In this document: one piece after another, positions 1 through 10,721 of the stretch | Position numbering within the stretch: position 1 is the stretch's first letter | Layout of the letters: each line of letters opens with the position of its first letter | Source: Perilla frutescens | Taxonomy: Eukaryota; Streptophyta; Magnoliopsida; Lamiales; Lamiaceae | Assembly: GCA_026008535.1 (NCBI GenBank) | Contig: BRKX01000007.1 | Location: 11,927,001 to 11,991,000 of the forward strand | DNA length: 64,000 bases | Direction: 5' to 3' | The notes under the pieces: model-generated | Seen by the model: the letters and a program-made list of their open reading frames with translations, nothing else | Database searches by the model: none | Told to the model about the DNA's origin: nothing | Translations under genes and position numbers: made by a program

Positions 1-153
1 CCCGGTTTCGTGGCCCGCCGTGTTTCGACGATCCCGATTTCAAAAATTGCGGGTCCCACACTCAGAATCACGGCACGCTGATGACAAAAGCCCCGTGTCG
101 CGATTATATTTGCACACAATGCGTAAGACAAACAAAACAATCAAACTAGTTGT

Positions 154-162
154 AAAAAAAAA
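154..162 (-). terminator. Secondary T9 tract downstream of the 5S gene (representative, unit 1)
   Basis: Nine consecutive T on the minus strand, 39 nt after the last gene base. Oligo-T on the non-template strand is the RNA polymerase III termination signal, so this longer run is a plausible backup terminator. It is present in all units checked, including the truncated one at 12 kb. Confidence 0.7.
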
Positions 163-196
163 GAACAAGTTAACCGAAAAGACGAGTCTGAACTAC

Positions 197-200
197 AAAA
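197..200 (-). terminator. Primary RNA polymerase III terminator TTTT (representative, unit 1)
   Basis: Four T on the minus strand directly follow the last gene base, giving the expected 5S 3' end with one or two U. Four T is near the minimum for polymerase III termination. The same TTTT follows every gene except the truncated unit 24, where it is deleted. Confidence 0.85.
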
Positions 201-319
201 GGGGTGCAACACGAGGACTTCCCAGGGGGTCACCCATCCTAGTACTACTCTCGCCCAGGCACGCTTAACTTCGGAGTTCTGATGGGATCCGGTGCATTAG
301 TGCTGGTATGATCGCACCC
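201..319 (-). rRNA. 5S rRNA: 5S ribosomal RNA gene, unit 1
   Basis: The 5S RNA is part of the large cytoplasmic ribosomal subunit and is made by RNA polymerase III with TFIIIA. The 119-nt gene reads leftwards from GGGTGCGATC to GTGTTGCACCCC. Its ends pair as helix I (G1-C6 with G113-C118). CCAGCAC at nt 14-20 pairs with GTGCTTGG (nt 58-65) as helix II, and CGAG at nt 67-70 pairs with CTCG at nt 105-108 as helix V. GGATCC lies at nt 30-35. Loop and promoter boxes have the plant form, and the length is normal for plant 5S (119-120 nt). The ends were set by the helix I pairing, C at -1 and the TTTT just downstream. This copy differs from the array consensus by T62C (base 258), inside the A-box and in helix II. 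The upstream spacer is A-type. Identity is from recognition of the conserved 5S sequence; activity of single copies is unknown. Confidence 0.98.
223..270 (-). promoter_or_regulatory. Internal control region of the 5S gene: A-box, IE, C-box (representative, unit 1)
   Basis: Type 1 polymerase III promoter inside the gene, bound by TFIIIA and then TFIIIC. On the sense strand the A-box is nt 50-64 (bases 256-270, around GTTAAGCGTGC), the intermediate element nt 67-72 (bases 248-253, CGAGAG) and the C-box nt 80-97 (bases 223-240, around GGATGGGTGACC). Box limits follow the standard 5S numbering. The array has C at nt 93 where many plant 5S genes have T (GACCTCCTGGG), by my recollection of the family. 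Confidence 0.85.
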
Positions 320-349
320 GTTAGAGTCTCCTCACTATATTTTCTTATA
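320..349 (-). promoter_or_regulatory. Upstream 5S promoter elements (representative, unit 1)
   Basis: Reading on the sense strand, TATAAG lies at -30 to -25 (bases 344-349), GG at -12/-11 and C at -1 (base 320). This matches the upstream element set known for plant 5S genes (TATA-like near -28, GC near -12, C at -1). A second AT-rich hexamer, ATATAG, lies at -21 to -16. The segment is almost invariant across the array; the only change noticed is A to G at -3 in units 52 and 67 (bases 27035 and 34925). Confidence 0.8.
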
Positions 350-726
350 GCTGCTGGCACAGCGGGCGGTGGGGGGCTCCGAACTTCAAACGCGCGTAAC
401 TTTCGAACCGAATGGAGTTAAGGGGCGCACAGCATGTCCACGCGAAGGTCTCTCAGAGCCGGACGACGTGGACAACAGGGCTGGCCCGTTGTGTGCACTA
501 TCCGAGGTCAAAAAAGGCCGCAGAGCCCCGGTTTCGTGGCCCGCCGTGTTTCGACGATCCCGATTTCAAAAATTGCGGGTCCCACACTCAGAATCACGGC
601 ACGCTGATGACAAAAGCCCCGTGTCGCGATTATATTTGCACACAATGCGTAAGACAAACAAAACAATCAAACTAGTTGTAAAAAAAAAGAACAAGTTAAC
701 CGAAAAGACGAGTCTGAACTACAAAA
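320..726. other. 5S intergenic spacer, 407 bp (representative of all spacers)
   Basis: Non-transcribed spacer between two 5S genes. From right to left (sense direction) it holds the TTTT terminator, an A/T-rich part with the T9 tract and a GTTTGTTTTGTTTG-like stretch, a CpG-rich middle part with a gggccacgaaaccgggg-type segment, a GC-rich part near the next gene and that gene's upstream promoter. No gene, tRNA or mobile element is seen. Diagnostic single-base sites lie at 381 (gctcc[g/t]aac), 421 (tta[a/c]gg), 447 (gcgaa[g/a]gtc), 540 (gtgg[c/g]ccg), 590 (ctc[a/g]gaatc), 607 (gctg[a/g]tgac) and 634 (gattat[a/g]ttt). All other spacers are the same sequence with different states at these sites; the states are given in each gene entry. 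Confidence 0.95.
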
Positions 727-845
727 GGGGTGCAACACGAGGACTTCCCAGGGGGTCACCCATCCTTGTACTACTCTCGCCCAAGCACGCTTAACTTCGG
801 AGTTCTGATGGGATCCGGTGCATTAGTGCTGGTATGATCGCACCC
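727..845 (-). rRNA. 5S rRNA: 5S ribosomal RNA gene, unit 2
   Basis: Private substitution T79A (base 767) just before the C-box. Upstream spacer A-type. Confidence 0.97.
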
Positions 846-1252
846 GTTAGAGTCTCCTCACTATATTTTCTTATAGCTGCTGGCACAGCGGGCGGTGGGG
901 GGCTCCGAACTTCAAACGCGCGTAACTTTCGAACCGAATGGAGTTAAGGGGCGCACAGCATGTCCACGCGAAGGTCTCTCAGAGCCGGACGACGTGGACA
1001 ACAGGGCTGGCCCGTTGTGTGCACTATCCGAGGTCAAAAAAGGCCGCAGAGCCCCGGTTTCGTGGCCCGCCGTGTTTCGACGATCCCGATTTCAAAAATT
1101 GCGGGTCCCACACTCAGAATCACGGCACGCTGATGACAAAAGCCCCGTGTCGCGATTATATTTGCACACAATGCGTAAGACAAACAAAACAATCAAACTA
1201 GTTGTAAAAAAAAAGAACAAGTTAACCGAAAAGACGAGTCTGAACTACAAAA

Positions 1253-1371
1253 GGGGTGCAACACGAGGACTTCCCAGGGGGTCACCCATCCTAGTACTAC
1301 TCTCGCCCAGGCACGCTTAACTTCGGAGTTCTGATGGGATCCGGTGCATTAGTGCTGGTATGATCGCACCC
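1253..1371 (-). rRNA. 5S rRNA: 5S ribosomal RNA gene, unit 3
   Basis: T62C (base 1310), as in units 1 and 4. Upstream spacer A-type. Confidence 0.97.
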
Positions 1372-1778
1372 GTTAGAGTCTCCTCACTATATTTTCTTAT
1401 AGCTGCTGGCACAGCGGGCGGTGGGGGGCTCCGAACTTCAAACGCGCGTAACTTTCGAACCGAATGGAGTTAAGGGGCGCACAGCATGTCCACGCGAAGG
1501 TCTCTCAGAGCCGGACGACGTGGACAACAGGGCTGGCCCGTTGTGTGCACTATCCGAGGTCAAAAAAGGCCGCAGAGCCCCGGTTTCGTGGCCCGCCGTG
1601 TTTCGACGATCCCGATTTCAAAAATTGCGGGTCCCACACTCAGAATCACGGCACGCTGATGACAAAAGCCCCGTGTCGCGATTATATTTGCACACAATGC
1701 GTAAGACAAACAAAACAATCAAACTAGTTGTAAAAAAAAAGAACAAGTTAACCGAAAAGACGAGTCTGAACTACAAAA

Positions 1779-1897
1779 GGGTTGCAACACGAGGACTTCC
1801 CAGGGGGTCACCCATCCTAGTACTACTCTCGCCCAGGCACGCTTAACTTCGGAGTTCTGATGGGATCCGGTGCATTAGTGCTGGTATGATCGCACCC
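1779..1897 (-). rRNA. 5S rRNA: 5S ribosomal RNA gene, unit 4
   Basis: Two changes: T62C (base 1836) in the A-box and C116A (base 1782), which replaces the G3-C116 pair of helix I by a G-A mismatch. Upstream spacer switches to C-type here and has private t at 2080 and a at 2205. Confidence 0.97.
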
Positions 1898-2304
1898 GTT
1901 AGAGTCTCCTCACTATATTTTCTTATAGCTGCTGGCACAGCGGGCGGTGGGGGGCTCCGAACTTCAAACGCGCGTAACTTTCGAACCGAATGGAGTTACG
2001 GGGCGCACAGCATGTCCACGCGAAGGTCTCTCAGAGCCGGACGACGTGGACAACAGGGCTGGCCCGTTGTGTGCACTATTCGAGGTCAAAAAAGGCCGCA
2101 GAGCCCCGGTTTCGTGGCCCGCCGTGTTTCGACGATCCCGATTTCAAAAATTGCGGGTCCCACACTCAGAATCACGGCACGCTGATGACAAAAGCCCCGT
2201 GTCGAGATTATATTTGCACACAATGCGTAAGACAAACAAAACAATCAAACTAGTTGTAAAAAAAAAGAACAAGTTAACCGAAAAGACGAGTCTGAACTAC
2301 AAAA

Positions 2305-2423
2305 GGGGTGCAACACGAGGACTTCCCAGGGGGTCACCCATCCTAGTACTACTCTCGCCCAAGCACGCTTAACTTCGGAGTTCTGATGGGATCCGGTGCA
2401 TTAGTGCTGGTATGATCGCACCC
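2305..2423 (-). rRNA. 5S rRNA: 5S ribosomal RNA gene, unit 5
   Basis: Consensus copy. Upstream spacer C-type with g at 2694 (ctcggaatc), the first of the g-variant spacers of the 2-17 kb block. Confidence 0.97.
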
Positions 2424-2830
2424 GTTAGAGTCTCCTCACTATATTTTCTTATAGCTGCTGGCACAGCGGGCGGTGGGGGGCTCCGAACTTCAAACGCGCG
2501 TAACTTTCGAACCGAATGGAGTTACGGGGCGCACAGCATGTCCACGCGAAGGTCTCTCAGAGCCGGACGACGTGGACAACAGGGCTGGCCCGTTGTGTGC
2601 ACTATCCGAGGTCAAAAAAGGCCGCAGAGCCCCGGTTTCGTGGCCCGCCGTGTTTCGACGATCCCGATTTCAAAAATTGCGGGTCCCACACTCGGAATCA
2701 CGGCACGCTGATGACAAAAGCCCCGTGTCGCGATTATATTTGCACACAATGCGTAAGACAAACAAAACAATCAAACTAGTTGTAAAAAAAAAGAACAAGT
2801 TAACCGAAAAGACGAGTCTGAACTACAAAA

Positions 2831-2949
2831 GGGGTGCAACACGATGACTTCCCAGGGGGTCACCCATCCTAGTACTACTCTCGCCCAAGCACGCTTAACT
2901 TCGGAGTTCTGATGGGATCCGGTGCATTAGTGCTGGTATGATCGCACCC
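2831..2949 (-). rRNA. 5S rRNA: 5S ribosomal RNA gene, unit 6
   Basis: C105A (base 2845), which breaks the G70-C105 pair of helix V. Upstream spacer C-type, unmarked. Confidence 0.97.
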
Positions 2950-3356
2950 GTTAGAGTCTCCTCACTATATTTTCTTATAGCTGCTGGCACAGCGGGCGGT
3001 GGGGGGCTCCGAACTTCAAACGCGCGTAACTTTCGAACCGAATGGAGTTACGGGGCGCACAGCATGTCCACGCGAAGGTCTCTCAGAGCCGGACGACGTG
3101 GACAACAGGGCTGGCCCGTTGTGTGCACTATCCGAGGTCAAAAAAGGCCGCAGAGCCCCGGTTTCGTGGCCCGCCGTGTTTCGACGATCCCGATTTCAAA
3201 AATTGCGGGTCCCACACTCAGAATCACGGCACGCTGATGACAAAAGCCCCGTGTCGCGATTATATTTGCACACAATGCGTAAGACAAACAAAACAATCAA
3301 ACTAGTTGTAAAAAAAAAGAACAAGTTAACCGAAAAGACGAGTCTGAACTACAAAA

Positions 3357-3475
3357 GGGGTGCAACACGAGGACTTCCCAGGGGGTCACCCATCCTAGTA
3401 CTACTCTCGCCCAAGCACGCTTAACTTCGGAGTTCTGATGGGATCCGGTGCATTAGTGCTGGTATGATCGCACCC
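3357..3475 (-). rRNA. 5S rRNA: 5S ribosomal RNA gene, unit 7
   Basis: Consensus copy. Upstream spacer C-type, unmarked. Confidence 0.97.
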
Positions 3476-3882
3476 GTTAGAGTCTCCTCACTATATTTTC
3501 TTATAGCTGCTGGCACAGCGGGCGGTGGGGGGCTCCGAACTTCAAACGCGCGTAACTTTCGAACCGAATGGAGTTACGGGGCGCACAGCATGTCCACGCG
3601 AAGGTCTCTCAGAGCCGGACGACGTGGACAACAGGGCTGGCCCGTTGTGTGCACTATCCGAGGTCAAAAAAGGCCGCAGAGCCCCGGTTTCGTGGCCCGC
3701 CGTGTTTCGACGATCCCGATTTCAAAAATTGCGGGTCCCACACTCAGAATCACGGCACGCTGATGACAAAAGCCCCGTGTCGCGATTATATTTGCACACA
3801 ATGCGTAAGACAAACAAAACAATCAAACTAGTTGTAAAAAAAAAGAACAAGTTAACCGAAAAGACGAGTCTGAACTACAAAA

Positions 3883-4001
3883 GGGGTGCAACACGAGGAC
3901 TTCCCAGGGGGTCACCCATCCTAGTACTACTCTCGCCCAAGCACGCTTAACTTCGGAGTTCTGATGGGATCCGGTGCATTAGTGCTGGTATGATCGCACC
4001 C
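3883..4001 (-). rRNA. 5S rRNA: 5S ribosomal RNA gene, unit 8
   Basis: Consensus copy. Upstream spacer C-type with private a at 4280 (cg to ca). Confidence 0.97.
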
Positions 4002-4408
4002 GTTAGAGTCTCCTCACTATATTTTCTTATAGCTGCTGGCACAGCGGGCGGTGGGGGGCTCCGAACTTCAAACGCGCGTAACTTTCGAACCGAATGGAGT
4101 TACGGGGCGCACAGCATGTCCACGCGAAGGTCTCTCAGAGCCGGACGACGTGGACAACAGGGCTGGCCCGTTGTGTGCACTATCCGAGGTCAAAAAAGGC
4201 CGCAGAGCCCCGGTTTCGTGGCCCGCCGTGTTTCGACGATCCCGATTTCAAAAATTGCGGGTCCCACACTCAGAATCACAGCACGCTGATGACAAAAGCC
4301 CCGTGTCGCGATTATATTTGCACACAATGCGTAAGACAAACAAAACAATCAAACTAGTTGTAAAAAAAAAGAACAAGTTAACCGAAAAGACGAGTCTGAA
4401 CTACAAAA

Positions 4409-4527
4409 GGGGTGCAACACGAGGACTTCCCAGGGGGTCACCCATCCTAGTACTACTCTCGCCCAAGCACGCTTAACTTCGGAGTTCTGATGGGATCCGG
4501 TGCATTAGTGCTGGTATGATCGCACCC
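4409..4527 (-). rRNA. 5S rRNA: 5S ribosomal RNA gene, unit 9
   Basis: Consensus copy. Upstream spacer C-type with g at 4798. Confidence 0.97.
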
Positions 4528-4934
4528 GTTAGAGTCTCCTCACTATATTTTCTTATAGCTGCTGGCACAGCGGGCGGTGGGGGGCTCCGAACTTCAAACG
4601 CGCGTAACTTTCGAACCGAATGGAGTTACGGGGCGCACAGCATGTCCACGCGAAGGTCTCTCAGAGCCGGACGACGTGGACAACAGGGCTGGCCCGTTGT
4701 GTGCACTATCCGAGGTCAAAAAAGGCCGCAGAGCCCCGGTTTCGTGGCCCGCCGTGTTTCGACGATCCCGATTTCAAAAATTGCGGGTCCCACACTCGGA
4801 ATCACGGCACGCTGATGACAAAAGCCCCGTGTCGCGATTATATTTGCACACAATGCGTAAGACAAACAAAACAATCAAACTAGTTGTAAAAAAAAAGAAC
4901 AAGTTAACCGAAAAGACGAGTCTGAACTACAAAA

Positions 4935-5053
4935 GGGGTGCAACACGAGGACTTCCCAGGGGGTCACCCATCCTAGTACTACTCTCGCCCAAGCACGCTT
5001 AACTTCGGAGTTCTGATGGGATCCGGTGCATTAGTGCTGGTATGATCGCACCC
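4935..5053 (-). rRNA. 5S rRNA: 5S ribosomal RNA gene, unit 10
   Basis: Consensus copy. Upstream spacer C-type, unmarked. Confidence 0.97.
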
Positions 5054-5460
5054 GTTAGAGTCTCCTCACTATATTTTCTTATAGCTGCTGGCACAGCGGG
5101 CGGTGGGGGGCTCCGAACTTCAAACGCGCGTAACTTTCGAACCGAATGGAGTTACGGGGCGCACAGCATGTCCACGCGAAGGTCTCTCAGAGCCGGACGA
5201 CGTGGACAACAGGGCTGGCCCGTTGTGTGCACTATCCGAGGTCAAAAAAGGCCGCAGAGCCCCGGTTTCGTGGCCCGCCGTGTTTCGACGATCCCGATTT
5301 CAAAAATTGCGGGTCCCACACTCAGAATCACGGCACGCTGATGACAAAAGCCCCGTGTCGCGATTATATTTGCACACAATGCGTAAGACAAACAAAACAA
5401 TCAAACTAGTTGTAAAAAAAAAGAACAAGTTAACCGAAAAGACGAGTCTGAACTACAAAA

Positions 5461-5579
5461 GGGGTGCAACACGAGGACTTCCCAGGGGGTCACCCATCCT
5501 AGTACTACTCTCGCCCAAGCACGCTTAACTTCGGAGTTCTGATGGGATCCGGTGCATTAGTGCTGGTATGATCGCACCC
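5461..5579 (-). rRNA. 5S rRNA: 5S ribosomal RNA gene, unit 11
   Basis: Consensus copy. Upstream spacer C-type, unmarked. Confidence 0.97.
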
Positions 5580-5986
5580 GTTAGAGTCTCCTCACTATAT
5601 TTTCTTATAGCTGCTGGCACAGCGGGCGGTGGGGGGCTCCGAACTTCAAACGCGCGTAACTTTCGAACCGAATGGAGTTACGGGGCGCACAGCATGTCCA
5701 CGCGAAGGTCTCTCAGAGCCGGACGACGTGGACAACAGGGCTGGCCCGTTGTGTGCACTATCCGAGGTCAAAAAAGGCCGCAGAGCCCCGGTTTCGTGGC
5801 CCGCCGTGTTTCGACGATCCCGATTTCAAAAATTGCGGGTCCCACACTCAGAATCACGGCACGCTGATGACAAAAGCCCCGTGTCGCGATTATATTTGCA
5901 CACAATGCGTAAGACAAACAAAACAATCAAACTAGTTGTAAAAAAAAAGAACAAGTTAACCGAAAAGACGAGTCTGAACTACAAAA

Positions 5987-6105
5987 GGGGTGCAACACGA
6001 GGACTTCCCAGGGGGTCACCCATCCTAGTACTACTCTCGCCCAAGCACGCTTAACTTCGGAGTTCTGATGGGATCCGGTGCATTAGTGCTGGTATGATCG
6101 CACCC
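5987..6105 (-). rRNA. 5S rRNA: 5S ribosomal RNA gene, unit 12
   Basis: Consensus copy. Upstream spacer C-type with g at 6376. Confidence 0.97.
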
Positions 6106-6512
6106 GTTAGAGTCTCCTCACTATATTTTCTTATAGCTGCTGGCACAGCGGGCGGTGGGGGGCTCCGAACTTCAAACGCGCGTAACTTTCGAACCGAATG
6201 GAGTTACGGGGCGCACAGCATGTCCACGCGAAGGTCTCTCAGAGCCGGACGACGTGGACAACAGGGCTGGCCCGTTGTGTGCACTATCCGAGGTCAAAAA
6301 AGGCCGCAGAGCCCCGGTTTCGTGGCCCGCCGTGTTTCGACGATCCCGATTTCAAAAATTGCGGGTCCCACACTCGGAATCACGGCACGCTGATGACAAA
6401 AGCCCCGTGTCGCGATTATATTTGCACACAATGCGTAAGACAAACAAAACAATCAAACTAGTTGTAAAAAAAAAGAACAAGTTAACCGAAAAGACGAGTC
6501 TGAACTACAAAA

Positions 6513-6631
6513 GGGGTGCAACACGAGGACTTCCCAGGGGGTCACCCATCCTAGTACTACTCTCGCCCAAGCACGCTTAACTTCGGAGTTCTGATGGGAT
6601 CCGGTGCATTAGTGCTGGTATGATCGCACCC
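6513..6631 (-). rRNA. 5S rRNA: 5S ribosomal RNA gene, unit 13
   Basis: Consensus copy. Upstream spacer C-type with g at 6902. Confidence 0.97.
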
Positions 6632-7038
6632 GTTAGAGTCTCCTCACTATATTTTCTTATAGCTGCTGGCACAGCGGGCGGTGGGGGGCTCCGAACTTCA
6701 AACGCGCGTAACTTTCGAACCGAATGGAGTTACGGGGCGCACAGCATGTCCACGCGAAGGTCTCTCAGAGCCGGACGACGTGGACAACAGGGCTGGCCCG
6801 TTGTGTGCACTATCCGAGGTCAAAAAAGGCCGCAGAGCCCCGGTTTCGTGGCCCGCCGTGTTTCGACGATCCCGATTTCAAAAATTGCGGGTCCCACACT
6901 CGGAATCACGGCACGCTGATGACAAAAGCCCCGTGTCGCGATTATATTTGCACACAATGCGTAAGACAAACAAAACAATCAAACTAGTTGTAAAAAAAAA
7001 GAACAAGTTAACCGAAAAGACGAGTCTGAACTACAAAA

Positions 7039-7157
7039 GGGGTGCAACACGAGGACTTCCCAGGGGGTCACCCATACTAGTACTACTCTCGCCCAAGCAC
7101 GCTTAACTTCGGAGTTCTGATGGGATCCGGTGCATTAGTGCTGGTATGATCGCACCC
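7039..7157 (-). rRNA. 5S rRNA: 5S ribosomal RNA gene, unit 14
   Basis: Private G82T (base 7076) inside the C-box, turning AGGATGGG into AGTATGGG. Upstream spacer C-type with g at 7428 and private t at 7292 and c at 7312. This is one of the more diverged units. Confidence 0.97.
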
Positions 7158-7564
7158 GTTAGAGTCTCCTCACTATATTTTCTTATAGCTGCTGGCACAG
7201 CGGGCGGTGGGGGGCTCCGAACTTCAAACGCGCGTAACTTTCGAACCGAATGGAGTTACGGGGCGCACAGCATGTCCACGCGAAGGTCTCTTAGAGCCGG
7301 ACGACGTGGACCACAGGGCTGGCCCGTTGTGTGCACTATCCGAGGTCAAAAAAGGCCGCAGAGCCCCGGTTTCGTGGCCCGCCGTGTTTCGACGATCCCG
7401 ATTTCAAAAATTGCGGGTCCCACACTCGGAATCACGGCACGCTGATGACAAAAGCCCCGTGTCGCGATTATATTTGCACACAATGCGTAAGACAAACAAA
7501 ACAATCAAACTAGTTGTAAAAAAAAAGAACAAGTTAACCGAAAAGACGAGTCTGAACTACAAAA

Positions 7565-7683
7565 GGGGTGCAACACGAGGACTTCCCAGGGGGTCACCCA
7601 TCCTAGTACTACTCTCGCCCAAGCACGCTTAACTTCGGAGTTCTGATGGGATCCGGTGCATTAGTGCTGGTATGATCGCACCC
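7565..7683 (-). rRNA. 5S rRNA: 5S ribosomal RNA gene, unit 15
   Basis: Consensus copy. Upstream spacer C-type with a at 7811 (gcgaaagtc), the mark linked to C105A genes. Confidence 0.97.
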
Positions 7684-8090
7684 GTTAGAGTCTCCTCACT
7701 ATATTTTCTTATAGCTGCTGGCACAGCGGGCGGTGGGGGGCTCCGAACTTCAAACGCGCGTAACTTTCGAACCGAATGGAGTTACGGGGCGCACAGCATG
7801 TCCACGCGAAAGTCTCTCAGAGCCGGACGACGTGGACAACAGGGCTGGCCCGTTGTGTGCACTATCCGAGGTCAAAAAAGGCCGCAGAGCCCCGGTTTCG
7901 TGGCCCGCCGTGTTTCGACGATCCCGATTTCAAAAATTGCGGGTCCCACACTCAGAATCACGGCACGCTGATGACAAAAGCCCCGTGTCGCGATTATATT
8001 TGCACACAATGCGTAAGACAAACAAAACAATCAAACTAGTTGTAAAAAAAAAGAACAAGTTAACCGAAAAGACGAGTCTGAACTACAAAA

Positions 8091-8209
8091 GGGGTGCAAC
8101 ACGATGACTTCCCAGGGGGTCACCCATCCTAGTACTACTCTCGCCCAAGCACGCTTAACTTCGGAGTTCTGATGGGATCCGGTGCATTAGTGCTGGTATG
8201 ATCGCACCC
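8091..8209 (-). rRNA. 5S rRNA: 5S ribosomal RNA gene, unit 16
   Basis: C105A (base 8105). Its downstream (left) spacer carries the linked a at 7811. Upstream spacer C-type, unmarked. Confidence 0.97.
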
Positions 8210-8616
8210 GTTAGAGTCTCCTCACTATATTTTCTTATAGCTGCTGGCACAGCGGGCGGTGGGGGGCTCCGAACTTCAAACGCGCGTAACTTTCGAACCG
8301 AATGGAGTTACGGGGCGCACAGCATGTCCACGCGAAGGTCTCTCAGAGCCGGACGACGTGGACAACAGGGCTGGCCCGTTGTGTGCACTATCCGAGGTCA
8401 AAAAAGGCCGCAGAGCCCCGGTTTCGTGGCCCGCCGTGTTTCGACGATCCCGATTTCAAAAATTGCGGGTCCCACACTCAGAATCACGGCACGCTGATGA
8501 CAAAAGCCCCGTGTCGCGATTATATTTGCACACAATGCGTAAGACAAACAAAACAATCAAACTAGTTGTAAAAAAAAAGAACAAGTTAACCGAAAAGACG
8601 AGTCTGAACTACAAAA

Positions 8617-8735
8617 GGGGTGCAACACGAGGACTTCCCAGGGGGTCACCCATCCTAGTACTACTCTCGCCCAAGCACGCTTAACTTCGGAGTTCTGATG
8701 GGATCCGGTGCATTAGTGCTGGTATGATCGCACCC
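8617..8735 (-). rRNA. 5S rRNA: 5S ribosomal RNA gene, unit 17
   Basis: Consensus copy. Upstream spacer C-type, unmarked. Confidence 0.97.
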
Positions 8736-9142
8736 GTTAGAGTCTCCTCACTATATTTTCTTATAGCTGCTGGCACAGCGGGCGGTGGGGGGCTCCGAAC
8801 TTCAAACGCGCGTAACTTTCGAACCGAATGGAGTTACGGGGCGCACAGCATGTCCACGCGAAGGTCTCTCAGAGCCGGACGACGTGGACAACAGGGCTGG
8901 CCCGTTGTGTGCACTATCCGAGGTCAAAAAAGGCCGCAGAGCCCCGGTTTCGTGGCCCGCCGTGTTTCGACGATCCCGATTTCAAAAATTGCGGGTCCCA
9001 CACTCAGAATCACGGCACGCTGATGACAAAAGCCCCGTGTCGCGATTATATTTGCACACAATGCGTAAGACAAACAAAACAATCAAACTAGTTGTAAAAA
9101 AAAAGAACAAGTTAACCGAAAAGACGAGTCTGAACTACAAAA

Positions 9143-9262
9143 GGGGTGCAACACGAGGACTTCCCAGGGGGGTCACCCATCCTAGTACTACTCTCGCCCA
9201 AGCACGCTTAACTTCGGAGTTCTGATGGGATCCGGTGCATTAGTGCTGGTATGATCGCACCC
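9143..9262 (-). rRNA. 5S rRNA: 5S ribosomal RNA gene with 1-nt insertion, unit 18
   Basis: The C-run at nt 91-95 has six C instead of five (bases 9167-9172), so the gene is 120 nt. The insertion is inside the C-box, the main TFIIIA contact region, and lengthens the loop side of the beta arm. It may lower promoter strength or RNA stability. A homopolymer sequencing error is a possible alternative. Upstream spacer C-type with g at 9533. Confidence 0.93.
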
Positions 9263-9669
9263 GTTAGAGTCTCCTCACTATATTTTCTTATAGCTGCTGG
9301 CACAGCGGGCGGTGGGGGGCTCCGAACTTCAAACGCGCGTAACTTTCGAACCGAATGGAGTTACGGGGCGCACAGCATGTCCACGCGAAGGTCTCTCAGA
9401 GCCGGACGACGTGGACAACAGGGCTGGCCCGTTGTGTGCACTATCCGAGGTCAAAAAAGGCCGCAGAGCCCCGGTTTCGTGGCCCGCCGTGTTTCGACGA
9501 TCCCGATTTCAAAAATTGCGGGTCCCACACTCGGAATCACGGCACGCTGATGACAAAAGCCCCGTGTCGCGATTATATTTGCACACAATGCGTAAGACAA
9601 ACAAAACAATCAAACTAGTTGTAAAAAAAAAGAACAAGTTAACCGAAAAGACGAGTCTGAACTACAAAA

Positions 9670-9788
9670 GGGGTGCAACACGAGGACTTCCCAGGGGGTC
9701 ACCCATCCTAGTACTACTCTCGCCCAAGCACGCTTAACTTCGGAGTTCTGATGGGATCCGGTGCATTAGTGCTGGTATGATCGCACCC
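9670..9788 (-). rRNA. 5S rRNA: 5S ribosomal RNA gene, unit 19
   Basis: Consensus copy. Upstream spacer C-type with g at 10059. Confidence 0.97.
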
Positions 9789-10195
9789 GTTAGAGTCTCC
9801 TCACTATATTTTCTTATAGCTGCTGGCACAGCGGGCGGTGGGGGGCTCCGAACTTCAAACGCGCGTAACTTTCGAACCGAATGGAGTTACGGGGCGCACA
9901 GCATGTCCACGCGAAGGTCTCTCAGAGCCGGACGACGTGGACAACAGGGCTGGCCCGTTGTGTGCACTATCCGAGGTCAAAAAAGGCCGCAGAGCCCCGG
10001 TTTCGTGGCCCGCCGTGTTTCGACGATCCCGATTTCAAAAATTGCGGGTCCCACACTCGGAATCACGGCACGCTGATGACAAAAGCCCCGTGTCGCGATT
10101 ATATTTGCACACAATGCGTAAGACAAACAAAACAATCAAACTAGTTGTAAAAAAAAAGAACAAGTTAACCGAAAAGACGAGTCTGAACTACAAAA

Positions 10196-10314
10196 GGGGT
10201 GCAACACGAGGACTTCCCAGGGGGTCACCCATCCTAGTACTACTCTCGCCCAAGCACGCTTAACTTCGGAGTTCTGATGGGATCCGGTGCATTAGTGCTG
10301 GTATGATCGCACCC
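10196..10314 (-). rRNA. 5S rRNA: 5S ribosomal RNA gene, unit 20
   Basis: Consensus copy. Upstream spacer C-type with g at 10585. Confidence 0.97.
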
Positions 10315-10721
10315 GTTAGAGTCTCCTCACTATATTTTCTTATAGCTGCTGGCACAGCGGGCGGTGGGGGGCTCCGAACTTCAAACGCGCGTAACTTTCG
10401 AACCGAATGGAGTTACGGGGCGCACAGCATGTCCACGCGAAGGTCTCTCAGAGCCGGACGACGTGGACAACAGGGCTGGCCCGTTGTGTGCACTATCCGA
10501 GGTCAAAAAAGGCCGCAGAGCCCCGGTTTCGTGGCCCGCCGTGTTTCGACGATCCCGATTTCAAAAATTGCGGGTCCCACACTCGGAATCACGGCACGCT
10601 GATGACAAAAGCCCCGTGTCGCGATTATATTTGCACACAATGCGTAAGACAAACAAAACAATCAAACTAGTTGTAAAAAAAAAGAACAAGTTAACCGAAA
10701 AGACGAGTCTGAACTACAAAA

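Larger units (their letters stand above)
1..200. other. Partial intergenic spacer at the left window edge
   Basis: This is the downstream part of a standard spacer, entered in mid-unit. It holds the CpG-rich stretch that includes cgtgtttcgacgatcccg, then an A/C-rich stretch, the minus-strand T9 tract at 154-162 and the TTTT at 197-200. No gene is seen in it. Confidence 0.95.

Noticed and set aside
402..410. Minus-strand GGTTCGAAA in every spacer, similar to a tRNA-type B-box, about 85 nt upstream of the 5S start.
   Set aside because: It lacks the C expected after GGTTCGANN, no A-box lies at a suitable distance, and no tRNA-like fold is visible around it. Probably chance.
369..794. An open frame of about 141 codons on the plus strand that recurs in almost every unit.
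   Set aside because: It uses a GTG start, runs antisense through the 3' part of the 5S gene and recurs only because the unit recurs. It is freely broken by TAA or TGA in many units (for example 26568, 36282, 2845) with no sign of constraint. Similar 87- and 99-codon frames were rejected for the same reasons.
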